The position numbers and the translations under genes were made by a program. Source: RUG695 sp050943135 (GTDB lineage Bacteria; Planctomycetota; Planctomycetia; Pirellulales; Thermoguttaceae). From it: 64,000 nt of DNA. This document shows positions 9,358 through 16,870 of this stretch, in pieces (position 1 is the first letter of the stretch; every line of letters begins with the position of its first letter). The stretch covers positions 1 through 64,000 of the forward strand of contig JBMNOP010000013.1 of NCBI GenBank assembly GCA_050943135.1, in the 5' to 3' direction. The notes below the pieces were generated by a model. The model was not told the DNA's origin, ran no database searches, and worked only from the letters and a program-made list of their open reading frames with translations.

Positions 9358-11853
9358 ATGAAAGGCTTTCGAATGTTTTGTTGCGGTCTGGCCGCGCTTT
9401 TTCTGATGTTTTCCGCATCGACGGTGTCGGCGCAGGAGGATTTTTTACCGTCCGAACCGGCCGACCTGTTCCGTCAGGCGCCCGATTATCTGCCCGGTGA
9501 TCCGCTCCCGCTGCGCGGGGTTCCCCTCTGGCATACCAACTCGCTCCTGACCCCGGAGTTGATCCACGAGATGATCTTTAAGGGGAAAGAGTACGGGTTC
9601 GGCGGTTACGCCTTTCTTCCGGTAGACGCAACCCAACCGCGATACCTTTCCGAGGAATATGTCCGTGCGTTCGGTCTGATGCTCGACGAGGCGAAAGCCG
9701 CCGGTATGAAGATTGTGTTCTACGACGACATCGGATTCCCGAGCGGTTCGGCCGGCGGGGAACTCCGTCGGAAGTTCCCCGAGGCGATGACCAAGCGTCT
9801 CGATAAGTTTGAATGGAAGGTGACCGGTCCGGCACCTCTTCAAGCCGAGCTTCCGGTTCCGTTGACCGACAAGGTTGTCTACGGTATCGACGGGGGTGTA
9901 TTGCAGGCCGCCGTGGCGATGAATACCGCCACCAAAGAACGAATCGAGATCAGCGACGCGATTCAGGGGAATATGCTCTGCTGGGATGTTCCGGAAGGGG
10001 AATGGCTGGCGATGGTTTTCGTCTGCGTGCCGGACCCGTTCAAATATGTCGATTACCTTTCCCCCGCCGGGGTTCGCGCTTTTATGAGCCTGACCTACGA
10101 CCAGTTTTCGAAGCGATTCCCCGAGGCGTTCGGAACGACGATCCCGATGTCTTTCTTCGACGATATTCCGACGAAGGGGGCGCAGGGTGATCGCAATTGG
10201 GCGCTCGAGTTCAACGATGCTTATCGGAAACTCCATCATCGGGAACCGGCGCTTGACTATCCCGCACTCTTCTATTCGATCGGTGACGAGACCCCGAGCG
10301 CCCGCTGCCGCCTTTGGTCGACGCGTAACTACCTCCTTATGGAAGCGTATCCGAAACTGGTCCACGAGTGGGGCGCCAAACACGGGGTTCTTTCGAGCGG
10401 GCATCCGCAGGGGCCTTATACGATCGGGCCGCTCGATATGTGCGGCGACGCGATGCTTACGCATCGTTATTCCGATATCCCTCTCTTTGATGCGATTCAC
10501 TATTACGGTCATGGACGTGACGGTTTTAAGGTTCCGACCAGCGCCGCCGAAAATTTCGATAAGGGTACCGTGGCGGTCGAAGTCTACGGCGATTTCCGGA
10601 ACGACACGTTCGATATCCCGATGATGTACCGTGCTTTGATGGAGATCTTTGCCCGCGGGGGAAGTTTTATTCTTCCTCACGGTCAGTGGTCCGATGCCGA
10701 GAACTGTTACATCTACCCGGTGATCGGTTGGCAGAATCCGGTTCTCGAGGCGGGACTGAAAGACTACAACGACTGGGTCAGCCGCTGTTCGCTCCTGTTG
10801 CGTCATGCCCGAACGGTTGAGGACATCGCGATTCTTTATCCGATTGATTCGCTCATGGCCGGGTTCCATTTTCAGTATGATTTTCTAACAGGCTATCCGA
10901 TCAAGGGGGATTTTCCGAGTGGACTTTTTATTCCCGAAGAGACCGACTACCTGGCAATCGGGGCCGGCTTGACCGGAAAGATCTATCGAGATTTCCTCTT
11001 TCTGCATCCGCAGACGCTCAACGAAAAGTGCTCGGTGGAAATGAATGGGAACGAACCGATCCTCCGTTTGAATAACGAGCGGGATTACAAAGAATTCAAG
11101 CTGGTGGTCCTGACCGGTGCCGATGTGGTTTCGGCCGCGAATATGCGTAAGATTCTCGAGTTTTACCGTGCCGGCGGCAAGGTCCTCGGCACGACACGCC
11201 TCCCTTCCCGTTCGACCGAGGGTGATGCCGATGACGAAGTCTGCGCAGCCGTGCGAGAGATTTTCGGCATTGACCCGACGACCCAAGCGTTTCGCCCTTC
11301 CCTTTTGACGGGCCAGGAAGACATTGTGTTGCCCGAATCTTTCCGTAAGGTGCGTGAATTTAACAAGCCGGGGTTCTATCGGCGTGAGCCGACGAACCCG
11401 ATTGTGTATGAAGAACCGATCGAGCAGATTCAAAACGGCGTGTTGCGGGCAGTGTTTCTCCCCCGTCCGACCGACGAGGCGTTGCGCGACGCGGTCAACC
11501 GACTTCTTCCTTCCCCCGATCTGGACATGATTCCGAACGAGGGGACGGTGATGCCGGTGCTAGACGTCGTTCCCCGTTGGGATTATCCGCACGAGGGGAT
11601 GTGCCAGTATGTGCACAAGGTCAAATGGGGGCGGGATATCTATTATCTTGCCAATTCCGCCAACGAACAAGCTCAGTTCACGTTGAAACTGCGTGGCAAG
11701 TTTAAGCAGCTCGAAATTTGGAATCCCCGCGACGGTTCGACGGAGGCGGTTACCGGAACCTGTCGGCCCGACGCTTCGGGACAGGTCTATACCGAACTGC
11801 CGATCGAGCTCGAGTCGATCAGCGACATCTTCGTCGTAGGGGTCAAAGAGTAA
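9358..11853 (+). CDS. Secreted GH106-like glycosidase (alpha-L-rhamnosidase type)
   Basis: This encodes 831 aa with a signal peptide (MKGFRMFCCGLAALFLMFSASTVSAQ). The N-terminal barrel region resembles GH106 proteins: LWHTNSLLTPELI, GFGGYAFLPVDA, YLSEEYVRAFGLMLDEAKAA and the YDDIGFPSGSAGG segment near residues 120-132. The middle has acidic stretches expected of a retaining or inverting glycosidase (SFFDDIP, EVYGDF, and LPHGQWSD). The C-terminus (after about 560) looks like accessory beta domains. The family acts on alpha-L-rhamnosides, which fits the GH127-like enzyme 6 kb away, but the substrate here is inferred and homology is by motif only. An AGGA precedes the ATG. Confidence 0.6.
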   Translation: MKGFRMFCCGLAALFLMFSASTVSAQEDFLPSEPADLFRQAPDYLPGDPLPLRGVPLWHTNSLLTPELIHEMIFKGKEYGFGGYAFLPVDATQPRYLSEEYVRAFGLMLDEAKAAGMKIVFYDDIGFPSGSAGGELRRKFPEAMTKRLDKFEWKVTGPAPLQAELPVPLTDKVVYGIDGGVLQAAVAMNTATKERIEISDAIQGNMLCWDVPEGEWLAMVFVCVPDPFKYVDYLSPAGVRAFMSLTYDQFSKRFPEAFGTTIPMSFFDDIPTKGAQGDRNWALEFNDAYRKLHHREPALDYPALFYSIGDETPSARCRLWSTRNYLLMEAYPKLVHEWGAKHGVLSSGHPQGPYTIGPLDMCGDAMLTHRYSDIPLFDAIHYYGHGRDGFKVPTSAAENFDKGTVAVEVYGDFRNDTFDIPMMYRALMEIFARGGSFILPHGQWSDAENCYIYPVIGWQNPVLEAGLKDYNDWVSRCSLLLRHARTVEDIAILYPIDSLMAGFHFQYDFLTGYPIKGDFPSGLFIPEETDYLAIGAGLTGKIYRDFLFLHPQTLNEKCSVEMNGNEPILRLNNERDYKEFKLVVLTGADVVSAANMRKILEFYRAGGKVLGTTRLPSRSTEGDADDEVCAAVREIFGIDPTTQAFRPSLLTGQEDIVLPESFRKVREFNKPGFYRREPTNPIVYEEPIEQIQNGVLRAVFLPRPTDEALRDAVNRLLPSPDLDMIPNEGTVMPVLDVVPRWDYPHEGMCQYVHKVKWGRDIYYLANSANEQAQFTLKLRGKFKQLEIWNPRDGSTEAVTGTCRPDASGQVYTELPIELESISDIFVVGVKE

Positions 11854-11879
11854 CGTCTCGCAAACACGTGGGGGGCAAT

Positions 11880-12929
11880 ATGGTTTTGAGGAATCGTTCC
11901 ATCACTCTTCTTTCCGAGATGGTCAACGCCCAGCGGGGGGTTTTTTATGCCCATTTGCTCGAACGGGAAGCGCGGAAAACCAAAGACGGTAAACCGTTCT
12001 ATCGGGTCGTTTTTACCGATGGAAATCGCCAGGTGCATTCGGTCTTTTGGGACGATTCCCCCCTGTTCGAGGAGTGTCGCAGTGTCTGGAAAATCGGTGT
12101 GCTCTACAAGATCGATGCGACGTATCGTATCACCAAATACGGTCCGCAGATTCAGATATTCCAGATTCGCGAGACGAAAGAAAAAGATTTCGAGGACGGG
12201 TTTCCGGAACGATTCGGAATCCCGTCGGCCTTGGTCAGACCCGAGATCCTCTACGACGAAATTCGCGCCCTTGCCAAGAGCGCGCTGGCAAAAGGTTCTC
12301 CGCTGCAATTACTTGTTCTGCGTATCTTTAAAGAGTACCGTGAGCAGCTCTTAAACGTTGCCTCGTCGCGTTCGAATCACCATGCCTATCCGGGCGGCTT
12401 TCTCGAACACACCCTTTCGGTTGCCAAAACCGCCGTCTTTTTGGCCGAACATTTTGCCACGAGTTACCCGGCTTCGAAAAACCTCTTTTCGCGCGACCTG
12501 GTAACGGCCGGGGCGATTCTCCACGAAATCGGAAAAGTGGAAGAGATGGATCCCTCGTCACGGATCCCATTGCACACGCCCTCCGGTGATCTTCTCGGTT
12601 ATCCGGTGCTCGGCCGGGACATCGTTCGGAAGTTCGCTTCCGAGGTGGGGCTCGATACCGATCTGCGGTTGCGTCTTGAACATATCCTTGTGGCGCACCC
12701 CAGGTTTTCCGACTGGGGTGCGGTCAAGCCGCCGGCCTCGATAGAAGCGCTCATCGTCCATCAGGCCGATTACGCCGATTCCCTCTTTGCCACCGTGGTT
12801 CATCTGCTCAAGTCCGATACCAGTCGGACGGCCTTCACGGCCGCCGCCGGGCCGTTCGGCGCCCCTTGGTTCAAACCCGTCACCGAAAAACCGGCCGAAG
12901 AGCGTCCGGACAACTTTTCCCTGGAGTAA
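11880..12929 (+). CDS. YhaM-like OB-fold/HD-domain 3'-5' exoribonuclease
   Basis: This encodes 349 aa. An N-terminal OB-type nucleic-acid-binding domain (about 10-105) precedes an HD phosphohydrolase domain (about 155-320). The sequence HHAYPGGFLEHT (about 166-177) is the YhaM/CBF1 signature. The second metal-binding signature is ILHEIGK, so the usual His-Asp pair is His215-Glu216. A later HIL-VAHP segment supplies further metal ligands. YhaM enzymes trim RNA or single-stranded DNA 3' ends using Mn. The start at 11880 has GGGGGG just upstream; the open frame extends back into the preceding gene. The kinase gene starts 5 bp after its stop, so the two are probably co-transcribed. Confidence 0.78.
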   Translation: MVLRNRSITLLSEMVNAQRGVFYAHLLEREARKTKDGKPFYRVVFTDGNRQVHSVFWDDSPLFEECRSVWKIGVLYKIDATYRITKYGPQIQIFQIRETKEKDFEDGFPERFGIPSALVRPEILYDEIRALAKSALAKGSPLQLLVLRIFKEYREQLLNVASSRSNHHAYPGGFLEHTLSVAKTAVFLAEHFATSYPASKNLFSRDLVTAGAILHEIGKVEEMDPSSRIPLHTPSGDLLGYPVLGRDIVRKFASEVGLDTDLRLRLEHILVAHPRFSDWGAVKPPASIEALIVHQADYADSLFATVVHLLKSDTSRTAFTAAAGPFGAPWFKPVTEKPAEERPDNFSLE

Positions 12930-12934
12930 GACCG

Positions 12935-14515
12935 ATGGCAAAACTTTCGGCAGAAACTTTTCTCGATCTTCTTCGCAAGAGCCAGTTAACCGAAGAGTCA
13001 CGGCTCGACGAAACCCTGAAATCGCTTTCCGAAGAGGGGGATAAATCGCGGCTGAACGACGCCGATTATCTGGCCGGCATGTTGGTCCGAAAAGGCCTGA
13101 TTACACGCTGGCACGTTCGCCAGCTGATGAAGCGAAAATACAAGGGGTTTTTTCTCCGCCAGTACCGGATTTTGGACCATATCGGTACCGGGGGGATGAG
13201 TACCGTCTATCTGGCGGAACATACTCTGATGCACCGTCTGGTCGCGATCAAAATCCTGCCGAAAAAGAAGATGGCCAATTCGGCGTATATCGAGCGTTTT
13301 GTTCGTGAAGCTCAGGCGATCGCGGCGCTCAACCATCCGAACATCGTGCAGGCATACGACATCGATCGCTACGACGATATGCACTATATCGTGATGGAAT
13401 ACTTTGAGGGGAATAATCTCCGTCAACTTGTCGACAAGGAAGGACCACTTCCGTTTGAAGATGCGGTCAGCTACATTCGCCAAGCCGCCGAAGGGCTGAT
13501 TCATGCGCATCGGATCGGTGTGATTCACCGTGACGTGAAACCCGAAAACATTTTGGCCAATGCCGAAGGAGTGGCCAAACTCCTCGACTTGGGATTGGCG
13601 CTTCTGAAAGAGGAGGGGAAAGAAGGCTCTTCCTCGAAGCAAGACAGTATCCTTGGCACGGCCGACTATCTGGCACCGGAACAGGCGATTGACAGTAGCA
13701 ACATCGATGGGCGCGCCGACATCTACTCCCTGGGCTGCACTCTCTACTTCTGCCTGACGGGGCATCCCCCGTTCCCGTTCGGAACGATTCCGCAGCGCCT
13801 TCTGGCCCATCAGCGCGAAACCCCGGCGAGCATATTGCTCGACCGCCCCGACTGTCCCGACGACCTGATCGAAATCTGCGCGAGGATGATGGCGAAAAAA
13901 CCGGACGACCGTTTCCAGACGGCGCATGATGTTACCGATATTCTCGGACGTTGGCTTGTTCATCACGGCTATGCTCAGCCCGAAGAGCTCGGTTTTAAAG
14001 CCGGAGACAGCGACGAGAACGACGACGGCTTCTTTTCCGACAGCTTTTCGTTTCTCCACGATCCCTGGAACGCGACCGGGTTGGGCGATCGGGAAGAAGA
14101 CCATCAGGTCGGCATCGGTCGCGAGAATGTGGTGAATCTGCTCGGTTCCAGTCTCGGGAGCGGTTCCCTGGCTGGAAGCGGCGATATCCGAAAAACCGAT
14201 GAAATTGTTCTTTCCCAGCGGTTGAATCACGATGGACTCAAGATCGACCCGTTGGCACTGGCCCTTGATGACATCAGAACCGAAAGGATCGGGGAACATT
14301 CCCGTTCGTCCGCCGGTGAAATGGGCGCCGCGGCGTCCGAGTCCGCCGTGCGTCGTCCGATCACTCCCGTGAAAAAGGATCCCAAAGAGAAACAGGAAAA
14401 GCCATGGTACAAAGTCGTTCCTGTTTGGTTCTGGACCATTTTCGCCGTGGGGTATATTCTGGCGATCTTCATGGGGTGCCTTTTCTTTATCGCACTCCTC
14501 GTCGGGATGAAGTAG
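12935..14515 (+). CDS. Tail-anchored PknB-type Ser/Thr protein kinase
   Basis: This encodes 526 aa. The N-terminal ~70 residues form the small helical domain common in planctomycete kinases (LVRKGLITRWHVRQLM). The catalytic domain (about 78-350) keeps the glycine loop GTGGMSTV (84-91), the VAIK lysine (Lys106), HRDVKPEN with catalytic Asp200, DLG in place of DFG (Asp218) and an APE motif. A linker of about 120 residues follows, rich in S, G, D and E. A single C-terminal transmembrane helix (about 498-520) leaves almost no residues outside, so the kinase is anchored by its tail and has no external sensor domain. The ATG lies 5 bp after the YhaM stop, with a GGAG in the end of that gene. The substrate is unknown. 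Confidence 0.9.
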   Translation: MAKLSAETFLDLLRKSQLTEESRLDETLKSLSEEGDKSRLNDADYLAGMLVRKGLITRWHVRQLMKRKYKGFFLRQYRILDHIGTGGMSTVYLAEHTLMHRLVAIKILPKKKMANSAYIERFVREAQAIAALNHPNIVQAYDIDRYDDMHYIVMEYFEGNNLRQLVDKEGPLPFEDAVSYIRQAAEGLIHAHRIGVIHRDVKPENILANAEGVAKLLDLGLALLKEEGKEGSSSKQDSILGTADYLAPEQAIDSSNIDGRADIYSLGCTLYFCLTGHPPFPFGTIPQRLLAHQRETPASILLDRPDCPDDLIEICARMMAKKPDDRFQTAHDVTDILGRWLVHHGYAQPEELGFKAGDSDENDDGFFSDSFSFLHDPWNATGLGDREEDHQVGIGRENVVNLLGSSLGSGSLAGSGDIRKTDEIVLSQRLNHDGLKIDPLALALDDIRTERIGEHSRSSAGEMGAAASESAVRRPITPVKKDPKEKQEKPWYKVVPVWFWTIFAVGYILAIFMGCLFFIALLVGMK

Positions 14516-14552
14516 CGAGGGAAGGATACCTCGCCGCGGCAGACTTCCCGTG

Positions 14553-15434
14553 CTACTCGGCCGAGAGAGAGATTCCTTTGTCGTCGATATCGTAGAAGAG
14601 GATTTCGTCGGGACAGACGCTTCCGCGATGTTTGGCCACATAGAGGGCGCGGCGAAACTTGACTCCTTCGCGAATCTTTCCCATGTAGATGATTGTGTTC
14701 GCCTGGGCCAGAAGGTCACCTTCGTCGAACGGTTTGTCGATCAGGGCTTCGAGGGATGTTTCCGGAGCGGTATAGCTGACGATCGTCCCAACCGAGCTCG
14801 CGGGCCAGAGCCTTGGGTGGATCTGATTTTCGAAGCGAAGGAAATCTTGTCGGAACAGGTCGCGCGCCACCCATTCCGGTTCTTTTTGCAGGATCTGATG
14901 GTAGACATACTCGAGAAGTTCGAATTGAATCGAATCCCCCTGATGGGTGACCGGTTCGATCCCGTCGACCAACAGACGGCGTACGCCCCGGGTAAAATGG
15001 GTAAAGAGAAACGCAATGGCGGCATCCAGACGGCGCGAGAGAGACCCCTGCCATTCACGCCAATCGTCGAAATCGAGGTCTCGGCGTGTAACACGCTTCC
15101 CCCGGCCGGCCAGCGCACCGAAATAGTCGCCGACGATGTAATTTTCGGAGAAGAATTCTTCGGCATCGAAGCGACGTTCGGCATCTTCTTGCAACGGGGT
15201 CCACCCGAAGAGGCGTGCCGCATAGTCTTCGTGATTTTGGGAATCCCCGCGGGCGGCCATGTCGAAGATGACGCCGCGTGCCCCCGCGTCGGCGACACCG
15301 GCATTGAGAAACTGCAATCCGAATTGCGTTTTGCCGATCCCCGACGAGCCTGCCAGAACCGTCATTGTTCCGGGGATCAGTCCGCCGCCGATCTTTTCAT
15401 CCAATCCGGGAATCCCGGTCGAAAGCCGCGTCAT
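14553..15434 (-). CDS. KaiC/RadA-like RecA-fold ATPase
   Basis: This encodes 293 aa with a single RecA-type domain. It begins with the KaiC hallmark STGIPGLDEKIGGGL, then Walker A GSSGIGKT (29-36) and Walker B LLVDG near 151-156. The C-terminus (EGVKFRRALYVAKHRG) also matches the KaiC group. Family members are ATP-driven signalling or DNA-related proteins; the role here cannot be assigned. AAGGA precedes the ATG by 9 bases. It converges on the kinase gene with a 37-bp gap, and its upstream region holds the left 52-bp repeat of the neighbouring island. Confidence 0.8.
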   Translation of the reverse strand: MTRLSTGIPGLDEKIGGGLIPGTMTVLAGSSGIGKTQFGLQFLNAGVADAGARGVIFDMAARGDSQNHEDYAARLFGWTPLQEDAERRFDAEEFFSENYIVGDYFGALAGRGKRVTRRDLDFDDWREWQGSLSRRLDAAIAFLFTHFTRGVRRLLVDGIEPVTHQGDSIQFELLEYVYHQILQKEPEWVARDLFRQDFLRFENQIHPRLWPASSVGTIVSYTAPETSLEALIDKPFDEGDLLAQANTIIYMGKIREGVKFRRALYVAKHRGSVCPDEILFYDIDDKGISLSAE

Positions 15435-15562
15435 TTGAGTTTTCCTTTAACAGCGAAATATTTTTTTGCCGGAGTCTCCCCCGTACCCCCGATTCCCCGA
15501 CCTGATGGCTTCTCGGCATTATGGCGCAACGCGGCAAATTGACAAGTATACACCCGTTCCAT

Positions 15563-15614
15563 TTCTCTTCCCTCGCTCCCGAGGAAATCCCGGCTCTTGC
15601 TCTTTTCGAAGGGG
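15563..15614 (+). repeat. 52-bp direct repeat, left copy
   Basis: It is identical over 52 bases to 21141-21192. It includes a small hairpin (CCTCG/CGAGG) and ends TTTTCGAAGGGG. It lies 128 bp upstream of the KaiC-like gene start. Confidence 0.95.
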
Positions 15615-15672
15615 GTTTGAGGTTTTTCTGTTCTTCTTGCTAAAAAGAAATACCCCAAACGCTCTCAGTCTG

Positions 15673-15828
15673 CTACTCGGTCACGATGGTTTCAGTGGAA
15701 AGCTCTTCGAGCGGTGTTATTGAATCGTATTGCTTCCATTGGTCCTGAACGTATTCGTGTCCTAAGTAGTAGTATCCAAGTGCAGCGAGTGCAGCGAGTG
15801 CAACGAGTGCAGCGAGTACTTTTCCCAT
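15673..15828 (-). CDS. 51-aa single-TM miniprotein with Leu-Ala repeat
   Basis: This is the last gene of the island operon. It begins MGKVLAALVALAALAAL, then GYYYLGHEYVQDQW and an acidic tail ending in VTE. One transmembrane helix covers about residues 4-25, so it is a small inner-membrane peptide with a short, polar C-terminal tail. The ATG is preceded by AAGGAT at a good distance. The helix is encoded by four near-identical 9-bp units (15782-15817). It lies 71 bp after the coiled-coil TM gene on the same strand. I know no family; a small accessory subunit or toxin-like peptide are both possible. Confidence 0.6.
   Translation of the reverse strand: MGKVLAALVALAALAALGYYYLGHEYVQDQWKQYDSITPLEELSTETIVTE
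15782..15817. repeat. Four tandem 9-bp units inside the miniprotein gene
   Basis: The unit GCAGCGAGT occurs at 15782, 15791 and 15809, with a one-base variant (GCAACGAGT) at 15800. Because 9 is a multiple of three, unit gain or loss would lengthen or shorten the TM helix of the 51-aa protein by three residues without a frameshift. Confidence 0.85.
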
Positions 15829-15899
15829 CGGTTGATCCTTTCGCAAGTATCATAAATTACTGATGTATAATAAAAGCACTGATTTCTTGATGTTAGAAA

Positions 15900-16820
15900 T
15901 CACTTACCTTGTCTTTGATTTTCAATGTCAGGCTGATTCTCATTCAGTTCAGAAAACAAAGAGTCCAAAAGTTTTACAGACTGTATATCAAGGTCCATTT
16001 GTCTTTTTTGAGGGCTCGGCCTGTCGGCAAACCAACAGTCGATGCGGAGACACTTCTTTTGCTCGTCGGAATCATCTAGGTATTCTCTTATTTCTTTTTG
16101 TTTTATGAATTCCGACCATTCATTAAAAAAACCCTTTGGATTCCTACCGAAAGATGAAGGTGTCGCCAGTTTATTCCATATGGAAGCAACCGATTTCATA
16201 GATTCGATGGAATTGTTTACTACTATAATGTCACTTTGTTTTTTGTTCAGTTCAGACCTTAGAGACTGATTTTCTCGATGTTGAAGGAATGAAACAAAAC
16301 CCAATCCCAATGTCAGAAAAATGAACACGACAATAATAATACGTGGCCATGCCAAGGTTTGGTCCGTTATGCCCCTAAGGGAAAACCATGTTGTGTGAAA
16401 GCTATAAGCTCTATTATCAACTCGGCCGGGATGTGGCAGTGTTGTTGGGGGGCTGTCAGAGCCAGAAAGGGGCATCGATCCATGAAGTGCGATAGTTTGG
16501 TCCGGATACTGGGGCGATGTATTGCCCCCTACAGTGAGGGGAGGCTCCACAGTGCTTTCTGTAACGACGACTGGGGTATTGTTCTCAATAAGAACTAAAT
16601 AACTGTGTGAAGCGTGTTTCAAATAAAACAGAGCCTTGCCTTTTATGTCCGTTAGTTTAAGGTTGCGAATCGACCTGGCTAGGCTATGAGCCTCCTCATC
16701 TTGGTTCTGCTTTCCGACAATATTGGTATTCCGTGGCACGTAGCCATCAGGGGGTATCCAACAGTAATCAAACGTGCAATAAACATCTAATTTGAACGAT
16801 CTCATATGATCATCTTTCAT
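15900..16820 (-). CDS. One-TM coiled-coil protein of the island operon
   Basis: This encodes 306 aa and is not recognised. Residues 1-100 look like a compact soluble domain (cytoplasmic by inference), 100-150 a Pro/Ser/Thr-rich linker, 159-180 a transmembrane helix (IIIVVFIFLTLGLGFVSFL), 182-215 a predicted coiled coil, and 216-306 a charged extracytoplasmic part. There is no signal peptide. The start at 16820 has no strong ribosome site; an in-frame ATG lies at 16805. It starts 50 bp after the GTPase stop, on the same strand. Its topology mirrors the GTPase (cytoplasmic head, one TM, outer helical domain), so the two may form a membrane complex. This is inference only. Confidence 0.65.
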   Translation of the reverse strand: MKDDHMRSFKLDVYCTFDYCWIPPDGYVPRNTNIVGKQNQDEEAHSLARSIRNLKLTDIKGKALFYLKHASHSYLVLIENNTPVVVTESTVEPPLTVGGNTSPQYPDQTIALHGSMPLSGSDSPPTTLPHPGRVDNRAYSFHTTWFSLRGITDQTLAWPRIIIVVFIFLTLGLGFVSFLQHRENQSLRSELNKKQSDIIVVNNSIESMKSVASIWNKLATPSSFGRNPKGFFNEWSEFIKQKEIREYLDDSDEQKKCLRIDCWFADRPSPQKRQMDLDIQSVKLLDSLFSELNENQPDIENQRQGK

Positions 16821-16870
16821 TGCATATATCCGGCCAGTATGTTTTAATTATTCGGCGTATTGCATTGGCC

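Noticed and set aside
12998..14719. 573-aa minus-strand open frame
   Set aside because: Shadow of the Ser/Thr kinase gene.
15781..15820. Possible CRISPR or minisatellite array
   Set aside because: Only four adjoining 9-bp units with no spacers, fully explained as coding repeat in the 51-aa frame.
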